Assembly (NCBI GenBank): GCA_026387135.1
Contig: JAPLMH010000030.1
Span: 1-13,566 of the forward strand
Length of the DNA stretch: 13,566 nt
Direction: 5' to 3'
From: Candidatus Omnitrophota bacterium
GTDB taxonomy: Bacteria > Omnitrophota > Gorgyraeia > 2-01-FULL-45-10
The translations under genes were made by a program, and so were the position numbers. The stretch's first letter is position 1. Every line of letters starts with the position of its first letter. Under the pieces are notes generated by a model. That model had not been told where the DNA came from, ran no database searches, and saw only the letters and a program-made list of their open reading frames with translations. Of the stretch, positions 7,760 through 13,566 are shown in pieces.

Positions 7760-8125
7760 ATGCCAAAAAAGATACTGGTCACAGACGATAGCCCTACGAT
7801 AGTCGCAATGATAAAAGAGCTTCTTGAGTCGAATGGATATGCCGTTGTAACGGCCGTAGATGGCCAGGAGGCTCTAGACAAGGCCAAACAAGAGAAGCCC
7901 GATCTTATAGTCCTCGACCTGATGCTGCCCAAGATAGACGGATACAAAGTCTGCGCCATGTTGAAGTTCGATAAAAACTACAGCAAGATCCCCATCATCA
8001 TCCTAACCGCACGCGCGGGAGAATCAGATAAAGAGCTCGGCACCGAAGTACGTGCCGACGCCTACGTAACAAAACCATTCGAGCCGAACGCGTTTCTATC
8101 CAAAGTAAAAGAGTTCATAAAATAG
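7760..8125 (+). CDS. Single-domain CheY-like response regulator
   Basis: A 121-residue protein made of one receiver domain and nothing else. The phosphorylation machinery is complete: Asp9/Asp10 in ILVTDDSPT, acceptor Asp53 in LIVLDLMLPKIDG, a Thr in the IILTA strand and Lys105 in AYVTKPFEP. As the last signalling gene of the chemosensory run it is the natural soluble target of CheA. It could carry the signal to a motor or other effector as CheY does, or drain phosphate. An in-frame ATG at 7682 would add 26 residues, but they lie inside cheB and do not belong to the receiver fold, so ATG 7760 is preferred (start MPKKILV). The upstream ribosome site is weak (GGAA at 7746-7749), which suggests coupling to cheB translation. 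Whether it is a true motor-binding CheY cannot be decided from the sequence. Confidence 0.93.
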   Translation: MPKKILVTDDSPTIVAMIKELLESNGYAVVTAVDGQEALDKAKQEKPDLIVLDLMLPKIDGYKVCAMLKFDKNYSKIPIIILTARAGESDKELGTEVRADAYVTKPFEPNAFLSKVKEFIK

Positions 8126-8126
8126 A

Positions 8127-10553
8127 TTGAAGAAGATAATCTTATCGGTTCTCGCATTACTGTCGGCGCTTGCCATAGCCGGCGGGGTCTATTTCAACGA
8201 AACGGTATTCCCCGAGAAGATAAAGTCCGCGCTGATCGAAGGCTTCCGGCTTGCTACGGGAAAAAAGATAGAGCTCTCCAGCGCAAAGCTTGACCTATTC
8301 AAAGGCCTCGTCATAAAAGACCTCGCCATTCTGGATAACGACCTCTGGGTCATAAAGGCCAAAGAGGCGGACTGCAGGTTTCTGGTACTCCCCCTATTCA
8401 AGAAGCAGATAATGATAACATCGCTGGAATTAAAAAACGCGCAGATATTTCTGGAGCGCCGAAAAGACAACACATTCGACATAGTCGAGACCTTCTTTAA
8501 AGAGCCGATCCTCTTGAACGGCGAGTACAGCCTGGTGATCTTAAGGATAATGTTGTCCAAGGCCGCCATCAATTATAAGGATAGTGCGCTCGATCCGGCT
8601 CTCACCAAAGATATCAGAAATGTATTTTTGGATGTGCATCTTTCGCTTCCTGATAAAGTGATATTCGACTCCGAATTTGAGATCCCTTCCAAATTACCCA
8701 TGCTCATCAGGATAAAAGGCGAATATAAAGCGCTAAAGAAGGAGCTCTCGCTTGACATCAATGCGAGGGACCTCTATTTAAAAGAGTTTACGCCGTACTG
8801 TAAAGATCAAAATGTAGAATTGCCGGAAGGCAGATTTGACGCCGAAGCAGCACTAAAGTACGCAAATGATACGCTTGGCGCCAAGATAAGTATGACGAGC
8901 CTCGGTTTAGAGTTCCCTCAAGGACCGGTAAAAGCAAATATAAATTGCGCGCTTACGGCCAATGCGGAATATGATTTCAAGAAGAAGACCCTATCTTATT
9001 CGGGTGATCTAGATATTAAAAACCTTGCTCTCTCCGGGCTCGGATACGTTGACAGGATCGACGATATAAGAGGAAGGGCGATATTTACCGAGTCAAGATT
9101 TCTGTCAAAGAACCTCACCTGCACTCTTGCCGGGCTGCCCATCACCGCAGCTGCGGATCTCACGGACTTTAAGACCGGATCACTCATTATAGATATAAAA
9201 TCCCTGTCGGAATTGGGCATGCTTAAAGATATACTAAAGAACCGGCTTAAGATAAAGCTTCCCGCAGAGCTCTTGGGGGCAGGGTCTTTAAACTTGAAAC
9301 TGGAATATAAAATCCCTGTGAAAGAGATGCCCACGGTGAGCGGTTATCTTGATGTTTCAGGCGCAAAGATCGCTCTGGAGTATAACAAGATCCCTCTCGA
9401 TAATGTGAAAGGTAGATTTAAATTCACATCGAACCAGTTATTATGGGAAGACCTCACATTTAGGCATATGGACGCCGACTACATTTCGTCGGGCACTATT
9501 ACCAATTTCGAAAAGCCCGGGATAGATATCAAATTGGATTCAGAGAAGCTCTCGGTGAGATCACTCCTTGCGGTCAACGGCAACTTTCTCACTATTTCGA
9601 GGCTGGAGGGTCGTTTAGAAAATACAGATTTCTCGATATACGGCGATCTTGATACGACCGATCCTGCCAATATAGCGGCCGAGCTCAATGGTACGGTAAA
9701 ATTCGGACTTAATGAAAATAAGGAGCTATTGAAAAAGTTTGAAGGCGTGATTAAAGATTCAAAGCTTTCCGGCAGGGTGACGGCCAAATTTGCGTTAAAA
9801 GGAAATATGAACGACCTCTCTTCCTGCGATGCCGATGTGGAAGTTTCCGGCCCCGGCGTTTCACTATATGGTTTCAAGATGGAAAATTTCTCCATGAGCT
9901 GCATGCAAAGGTCGGGCGTCATAGATATTGTCAAGATGCAGGCGTCCCTGTACGGCGGCACTCTCGATGGATCCGGCAGACTTGACCTTGTTTCGAAGGA
10001 GAAGGGTTATCAGATAAAAGGAGAAGTCAGGGATCTGAAGATAGAAAAGATAAAGCTCGATACGGAGTTTAAGGATCGCGATATATCCGGAGCCATATAC
10101 TCACGGTTCGGGTTTAAAGGGTATCAGTCCGATCCCTCAAAATTCAGCGCATGGGGCAAGATAAATATATCTAATGGAAAGCTGTGGCAGCTCAACCTCT
10201 TCCGGGGTATAGGAACGGTCATATTCAGAAAGGACTTCGGCTCCGTTATATTTAAGGAGGGAGACTGCGATTTCTCGATCAAGGACAGGGCCATATCCAC
10301 CGGAGATATCAATTTACGAAGCGACCTGCTCAATATCAGCGGTGTAGCCAGGATCGGTTTCGATAATTCCATAATAGCGTCTCTTAAGGCTGAGTTCACG
10401 GATGAAGGAGTCGATGCCAGCAAAATAGCGGGTGCCATAGAGCGTTACAGTATAATAGAGGTGAACGGCACATTGAAAGAGCCGAATGTGAAGATCAGGC
10501 CGGATCTAAGCAATGTCATGAGCGATATTGCCGAGGGTCTCTTCCAACAATAA
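8127..10553 (+). CDS. AsmA-like envelope protein with TTG start
   Basis: An 808-residue protein with an N-terminal signal anchor (MKKIILSVLALLSALAIAGG) and a long, mostly beta-strand periplasmic region. The layout is that of the AsmA/TamB/YhdP group, large proteins that span or line the periplasm and are linked to lipid transport to, and integrity of, the outer membrane. Supporting marks are KIELSSAKLDLFKGLVIKDLAI near residues 48-69, repeated amphipathic strand-turn units, and a C-terminal part (about 690-800) with GTVIFRKDFGSVIF, CDFSIKDRAISTGDINLRSD and LNISGVARIGFD, typical of AsmA-like C-terminal regions. The start is TTG at 8127, one base after the receiver gene stop. No in-frame ATG occurs before roughly residue 95, and the signal anchor begins right at the TTG. 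No terminator separates it from the chemosensory genes. The subfamily and exact role are unknown. Confidence 0.8.
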   Translation: MKKIILSVLALLSALAIAGGVYFNETVFPEKIKSALIEGFRLATGKKIELSSAKLDLFKGLVIKDLAILDNDLWVIKAKEADCRFLVLPLFKKQIMITSLELKNAQIFLERRKDNTFDIVETFFKEPILLNGEYSLVILRIMLSKAAINYKDSALDPALTKDIRNVFLDVHLSLPDKVIFDSEFEIPSKLPMLIRIKGEYKALKKELSLDINARDLYLKEFTPYCKDQNVELPEGRFDAEAALKYANDTLGAKISMTSLGLEFPQGPVKANINCALTANAEYDFKKKTLSYSGDLDIKNLALSGLGYVDRIDDIRGRAIFTESRFLSKNLTCTLAGLPITAAADLTDFKTGSLIIDIKSLSELGMLKDILKNRLKIKLPAELLGAGSLNLKLEYKIPVKEMPTVSGYLDVSGAKIALEYNKIPLDNVKGRFKFTSNQLLWEDLTFRHMDADYISSGTITNFEKPGIDIKLDSEKLSVRSLLAVNGNFLTISRLEGRLENTDFSIYGDLDTTDPANIAAELNGTVKFGLNENKELLKKFEGVIKDSKLSGRVTAKFALKGNMNDLSSCDADVEVSGPGVSLYGFKMENFSMSCMQRSGVIDIVKMQASLYGGTLDGSGRLDLVSKEKGYQIKGEVRDLKIEKIKLDTEFKDRDISGAIYSRFGFKGYQSDPSKFSAWGKINISNGKLWQLNLFRGIGTVIFRKDFGSVIFKEGDCDFSIKDRAISTGDINLRSDLLNISGVARIGFDNSIIASLKAEFTDEGVDASKIAGAIERYSIIEVNGTLKEPNVKIRPDLSNVMSDIAEGLFQQ

Positions 10554-10569
10554 AAACTTGTGGTATACT
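10542..10569 (+). promoter_or_regulatory. Probable extended -10 promoter of the sugar-uptake operon
   Basis: TATACT at 10564-10569 matches the -10 consensus TATAAT at five of six bases and is preceded by TGG, giving an extended -10 (TGnTATACT). A weak -35 (TTCCAA, three of six matches) lies at 10542-10547 with a 16-base spacer, overlapping the end of the AsmA-like gene. Transcription would begin near 10576, inside the first palindrome. This is the only gap of more than 25 bases between genes in the window, which fits a new transcription unit here. Confidence 0.55.
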
Positions 10570-10572
10570 CTC

Positions 10573-10587
10573 TCTAACCAGGTTAGA
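10573..10587. promoter_or_regulatory. Palindromic operator candidate, site 1
   Basis: TCTAACCAGGTTAGA is a perfect 7+1+7 inverted repeat centred on 10580. It begins three bases after the candidate -10 box and covers the expected transcription start, so a bound repressor would block initiation. The form (short palindrome, single central base) suits a dimeric helix-turn-helix regulator. I do not recognise the family with certainty, and no regulator gene is in the window. Confidence 0.6.
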
Positions 10588-10597
10588 ACAGTGCCTT

Positions 10598-10612
10598 TCT
10601 AACCTGGTTAGA
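10598..10612. promoter_or_regulatory. Palindromic operator candidate, site 2
   Basis: TCTAACCTGGTTAGA is a second perfect 7+1+7 palindrome centred on 10605, 25 bases from the centre of site 1. It is the exact reverse complement of site 1, that is, the same site read on the other strand. The symmetry extends to 19 bases here (TTTCTAACCTGGTTAGAAA, 10596-10614). It ends four bases before the Shine-Dalgarno sequence of the sugar porter gene. Confidence 0.6.
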
Positions 10613-10616
10613 AAAA

Positions 10617-10624
10617 AAGGAGGG
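10617..10624 (+). promoter_or_regulatory. Strong Shine-Dalgarno site of the sugar porter gene
   Basis: AAGGAGGG lies 6 bases before the ATG at 10631. It fixes that start and is a closer match to the anti-Shine-Dalgarno sequence than any site seen in the chemosensory genes, where translation seems to rely on coupling. Confidence 0.8.
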
Positions 10625-10630
10625 CGGGAT

Positions 10631-12013
10631 ATGAAAAAGGGGTCGAAGGTATTCGTATTTATGACCGCCGGAATAGCCGCTTTGGCGGGACTATTATTCG
10701 GGTACGATACCGGAGTGATATCCGGGGCCATCCTGTTCATAAAAGATCAATTCAAGCTTGCTTCATCAGCCGTGGAAGCGGTGGTGAGCGCCGTGCTGAT
10801 CGGAGCTGTGATAGGAGCGGCCTTCTCGGGCGCTATAACCGATAGATTCGGGCGCAAAAAAGTCCTGATAGTGACGGCTTTACTATTTGCCGTCGGCGCT
10901 ATCGGAGCAAGCCTCGCAGCCAACGTCGCAATGATCGTGCTATTCCGTCTCATAATAGGAGTCGCGATAGGCGTAGCCTCTTATACCGCCCCGTTATATA
11001 TTTCCGAGATCTCTCCTCCTCAAATGAGAGGCGCCCTGGTATCGTTAAATCAGCTGATGATAACCTGCGGTATAGTGGTCTCCTATCTGGTAGATTATGC
11101 GCTATCTTTGGGCGCTAACGAATGGCGCTGGATGTTCGGGCTCGGAGCCATACCGGCGGTAATACTCGTAACCGGCATGATGGCTCTCTCCGAAAGCCCG
11201 AGATGGCTCGTCGGACGGAATAAGACCGCCGAAGCGCGTGCGGCTTTGGCGCGCGTAATGCCGCAGAGTGAGATAGACAAAGAGATGCGCTCAATACAGA
11301 AATCTCTTACGGCAAAAGAGGGGTCCTGGAAAGAGCTTCTCCAGCCGTGGATAAGGCCGGCGCTCGTCGTGGGAATAGCTTTGGCGTTCTTCCAGCAGGC
11401 AACGGGAATAAACACTATAATCTACTATGCTCCCACGATATTTGAGTTTGCGGGATTCGGATCGCATAAGGTGGCGATACTTGCAACGGTCGGAGTCGGC
11501 ATCGTTAACGTGCTTATGACCGTAGTTGCCATATGGTTCATCGATAGGCTGGGAAGAAAGCCGCTACTTTATATAGGCATGACCGGCATGGCCATAAGCT
11601 TAGCCGTTATCGGCATCGCCTTTAATATGCCAAGCATAACAGGTGCCTTAAAGATGGTCACGGTATTAGGAGTCGTATTTTACATAGCGTCTTTCGCGAT
11701 AAGCCTCGGGCCGATATTCTGGCTTATGATAGCCGAGATCTATCCGCTGAATGTGCGCGGAAGGGCGATGAGCCTCGCTACGGTGGCGAACTGGGGTTTC
11801 AATGCTGTAGTAGCTTCGACGTTCCTTACGCTGACAGAAAAACTGGGCAAGGCCGGGACATTCTGGTTCTACGCTATTGTCTGCGCCATCGGCATAGCAT
11901 TCTGTTATCTCTATGTCCCCGAGACGAAAGGCCATTCTCTCGAGGAGATAGAAGAGCACTTGAGAAAGAATAAAGGTTTGAGATCTCTCGGGTTGTCCAA
12001 GGAGGCGAAATGA
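10631..12013 (+). CDS. Sugar porter family transporter (major facilitator superfamily), sugar:H+ symporter-like
   Basis: A 460-residue inner-membrane transporter with about 12 membrane helices, the usual length for the sugar porter family (XylE, GalP, AraE relatives). Signature motifs appear in order: GLLFGYDTGVISGA in helix 1, DRFGRKK in the 2-3 loop, PLYISEISPPQMRG after helix 4, ESPRWL before the central loop, QQATGINTIIYYAPTIF in helix 7 (sugar-contacting QQxxGxN), DRLGRKP in the 8-9 loop, EIYPLNVRGRAMS after helix 10 and the C-terminal VPETKGHSLEEIE. It probably imports a monosaccharide, commonly with a proton; which sugar cannot be told. It opens a new operon behind a promoter and twin palindromes, and its stop overlaps the start of the porin gene, so the two are probably made together. 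Confidence 0.96.
   Translation: MKKGSKVFVFMTAGIAALAGLLFGYDTGVISGAILFIKDQFKLASSAVEAVVSAVLIGAVIGAAFSGAITDRFGRKKVLIVTALLFAVGAIGASLAANVAMIVLFRLIIGVAIGVASYTAPLYISEISPPQMRGALVSLNQLMITCGIVVSYLVDYALSLGANEWRWMFGLGAIPAVILVTGMMALSESPRWLVGRNKTAEARAALARVMPQSEIDKEMRSIQKSLTAKEGSWKELLQPWIRPALVVGIALAFFQQATGINTIIYYAPTIFEFAGFGSHKVAILATVGVGIVNVLMTVVAIWFIDRLGRKPLLYIGMTGMAISLAVIGIAFNMPSITGALKMVTVLGVVFYIASFAISLGPIFWLMIAEIYPLNVRGRAMSLATVANWGFNAVVASTFLTLTEKLGKAGTFWFYAIVCAIGIAFCYLYVPETKGHSLEEIEEHLRKNKGLRSLGLSKEAK
11999..12005 (+). promoter_or_regulatory. Shine-Dalgarno site of the porin gene
   Basis: AAGGAGG lies inside the end of the sugar porter gene, 4 bases before the ATG at 12010 and 7 bases before a second ATG at 12013. 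The wider spacing is the more usual, so translation may begin at 12013. The difference is a single Met in the signal peptide and does not change the mature protein. Confidence 0.75.
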
Positions 12014-13359
12014 TGAGAAAGACGATAGCCTTAGTACTGGCATTACTCTTTTCGGCAGCCCCTGCCTATTCCAGCTACGATCCTTCTTATTTAGCCGAGC
12101 AGAAGGAGGCAAAAAAGATAGAGCGGTTAGGGGGTTTGCCGGCGAGTTCCGAAACACAGCAATATATGCTCGGAGACTGGAAGAGTTTGCGCGAAGAGCT
12201 GGAAAACGAGGGCGTTACATTCAGCTCAACATTTACGACCGACGTGCTTGGCAACGTATCCGGCGGCATGAAGCAGGGCGCGCGATTTGATTCCTCTACG
12301 GGCTGGGATGTGAATTTCGATCTTGAGAAGTTCGTCGGTATGATCGGCACGCAGTTCCATATTTCAGGCCTGTGGAGAGCCGGTCAGAATCTTTCAAAAG
12401 CCACAATAGGTAATGACCTTACCTGCAGCACTATCTTTGGCAATGAACAGTTCAGGTTCTATTTTCTGTATCTGGAAAAGGACTTGTTGGACAAAAGGCT
12501 GAACATAAGGTTCGGCAGGATCGCCGCAGGCGACGATTTTGCCACTTCGCCGCTTTATGGGATATATGTAAGCAACGCCGTTGACGGTGTGCCTATAAGC
12601 ATACCGATAAACATGTTCTTTTCAGTATATGCTACCGCCACCTGGGGAGCGCGGGCAAAATATAATCTCAATAAAGATTTTTACATCTTTTCAGGTATTT
12701 ACGACGGTGATGCAGCTGTTGCGCGCAATGACATGTATGGATTCGATTTCTCGCTGCGTCTTAAAGAAGGCCTGGCGTTTGCCGAGGAGTTTGCTTACGC
12801 GCCGGAGAAAGGTGTTGGCCCTACGGGACTTCCCGGACATTACAAAGCCGGTATATACTATAATGGGGCCACATGCAGGGATCTTTACTCGGATATTAAC
12901 GGCAATTCTTTCGCGGTAACCAATCTGGATAAAAAGAAACATATCGGAAATTACAATGTATATCTGATCGCAGACCAGATGATATACCGCGAAAAAGGGA
13001 CTATCGATCAAGGACTCACCCCCCTGATATGTGCCACGATCGGTCCGGAAAGTATAAATAAGTTCCCGTTCTTTCTGATGGGCGGCCTTATATATAAAGG
13101 GCTTATTCCCGGAAGAAATAACGATACGACGGCGGTCCAGATGGCATACGCAAAATACAGCGACAAGATAAAGGAATCTCAGGCCTCTGTCGGCTCAAGG
13201 GCGCAGCAATATGAAATAGCCCTTGAATTCACGCATAAAATAAATATCACGAAGTGGATGTATATGCAGCCGGATATCCAGTATATAATACAGCCCGGCG
13301 GCACAGGCAATATAGATGACGCGCTGGTATTAGGATTCCAGTTTGGGCTCACTTTCTAA
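12010..13359 (+). CDS. OprB-type carbohydrate-selective porin
   Basis: A 449-residue outer-membrane protein. An N-terminal signal peptide (about residues 1-21, basic start MMRK then a hydrophobic stretch ending APAYS) is followed by a short charged linker. The OprB-family opening comes next: LGDWKSLREELENEGVTF, then DVLGNVSGG and later RLNIRFGRIAAGDDFA. The rest is alternating beta strands, and the protein ends in FGLTF with a terminal Phe, as expected for barrel insertion by the BAM machinery. OprB proteins pass sugars such as glucose through the outer membrane, and the length fits the family. The start overlaps the sugar porter stop, so the pair would carry a sugar across both membranes. 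There is no TonB box or plug, which argues against a TonB-dependent receptor. The substrate is not known. Confidence 0.9.
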   Translation: MMRKTIALVLALLFSAAPAYSSYDPSYLAEQKEAKKIERLGGLPASSETQQYMLGDWKSLREELENEGVTFSSTFTTDVLGNVSGGMKQGARFDSSTGWDVNFDLEKFVGMIGTQFHISGLWRAGQNLSKATIGNDLTCSTIFGNEQFRFYFLYLEKDLLDKRLNIRFGRIAAGDDFATSPLYGIYVSNAVDGVPISIPINMFFSVYATATWGARAKYNLNKDFYIFSGIYDGDAAVARNDMYGFDFSLRLKEGLAFAEEFAYAPEKGVGPTGLPGHYKAGIYYNGATCRDLYSDINGNSFAVTNLDKKKHIGNYNVYLIADQMIYREKGTIDQGLTPLICATIGPESINKFPFFLMGGLIYKGLIPGRNNDTTAVQMAYAKYSDKIKESQASVGSRAQQYEIALEFTHKINITKWMYMQPDIQYIIQPGGTGNIDDALVLGFQFGLTF

Positions 13360-13362
13360 AAT

Positions 13363-13566
13363 ATGATATTCAGAAGCTTCCGGGTCAAGGTCACGGTCCT
13401 CTTTGTCCTCCTGATGTTCCTATCCGGGCTCATCGGCAATTTCTTTGTCTATGAATATTCCCTAAAGTCCCAGATGGACCAGTTGCGCGACAAACTGATG
13501 ATAATAGCGCAATTGATCGCCAAGAACGTCGACGCGAAGGAGCTCCTGGGAATACCCCTCAATAAA
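13363..13566 (+). CDS. N-terminus of a membrane-anchored protein, probably a signalling sensor (truncated by window edge)
   Basis: An ATG at 13363, three bases after the porin stop, opens a frame that stays open for 68 codons to the end of the window. The product starts MIFRSFRVKVTV, then a transmembrane helix (about residues 9-29, VLFVLLMFLSGLIGNFFVY). A charged helical stretch follows (SLKSQMDQLRDKLMIIAQLI) and then KNVDAKELLGIPLN. A single N-terminal anchor followed by a helix of the form 'LRDKLMIIAQ' is common in membrane histidine kinases, HD-GYP proteins and cyclases. No catalytic domain is visible, so the class stays open. There is no clear ribosome site. The close spacing suggests co-transcription with the sugar uptake genes, possibly as a sensor for the same operon (inference). 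Confidence 0.65.
   Translation, partial: MIFRSFRVKVTVLFVLLMFLSGLIGNFFVYEYSLKSQMDQLRDKLMIIAQLIAKNVDAKELLGIPLNK

Larger units (their letters stand above)
10573..10612 (+). repeat. Inverted repeat able to form a 16-bp hairpin in the leader
   Basis: Because the two palindromes are reverse complements, 10573-10588 pairs perfectly with 10597-10612. This leaves an 8-base loop (CAGTGCCT) in an RNA that starts upstream. Each arm could also fold on itself. The stem ends a few bases before the ribosome site at 10617-10624. It is followed by A residues, not T, so it does not look like a plus-strand intrinsic terminator. The RNA structure may be only a by-product of paired operators. Confidence 0.6.

Noticed and set aside
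10573..10612. Terminal inverted repeats of a miniature mobile element or the start of a CRISPR array
   Set aside because: Only 10 bases separate the arms, no target-site duplication is seen, and there is no further repeat. A position between promoter and ribosome site fits operators better.
10573..10620. Intrinsic terminator for the AsmA-like gene
   Set aside because: The hairpin is followed on the plus strand by A residues, not T. On the minus strand the T run precedes the hairpin, so it does not fit termination in either direction.
11666..12157. Minus-strand open frame across the sugar porter/porin junction
   Set aside because: It overlaps two firmly identified genes and their Shine-Dalgarno site, and its product resembles nothing known to me.

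Overview
The window is a dense, entirely plus-strand stretch from a diderm (Gram-negative type) bacterium. Diderm status is supported by a signal-peptide-bearing OprB-type porin ending in Phe and by a large AsmA-like envelope protein. Heavy use of ATA for isoleucine, very tight gene packing, AsmA-like proteins and TPR-bearing CheR suggest an uncultured lineage such as Omnitrophota. That placement is a stylistic inference, not a sequence match; Elusimicrobiota or a deltaproteobacterial-type lineage are alternatives.

Region 1 (1-8125) is one uninterrupted chemosensory operon that begins before the window. In order it holds the TPR tail of a CheR methyltransferase, two CheW adaptors, two methyl-accepting chemotaxis proteins, a CheA kinase with a C-terminal receiver domain, a CheB methylesterase and a stand-alone CheY-like receiver. 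Genes are separated by 1-25 bases or overlap by ATGA, so they are probably co-transcribed and translationally coupled. The two receptors have different sensor modules (a double-Cache-like domain and a four-helix-bundle-like domain) but nearly the same cytoplasmic signalling cassette, and the first has no HAMP domain. CheR and CheB would set the receptor methylation level, and the CheWs would link receptors to CheA. CheA would phosphorylate CheB, its own receiver and the CheY-like protein. No flagellar, pilus or CheC/CheD/CheX gene is visible, so the output (motility or another process) is open. Two parts look altered at key positions: CheB has Val where the receiver switch lysine is expected, and the second CheW has His in place of the Arg of the NLRG motif.

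Region 2 (8127-10553) is an 808-residue AsmA-like protein starting at TTG one base after the CheY-like gene. It probably belongs to the same transcript.

Region 3 (10554-10630) is the only real intergenic gap. It holds a probable extended -10 promoter, then two copies of a 15-bp palindrome that are exact reverse complements of each other, then the strongest Shine-Dalgarno sequence seen here. This looks like the regulated start of a new operon.

Region 4 (10631-13359) is a sugar uptake pair: an inner-membrane sugar porter of the major facilitator superfamily, overlapping an OprB-type carbohydrate porin of the outer membrane. From 13363 to the window end is the N-terminus of a membrane-anchored protein, probably a signalling sensor, cut off by the window edge. 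No RNA gene, CRISPR array, insertion sequence or origin was seen.
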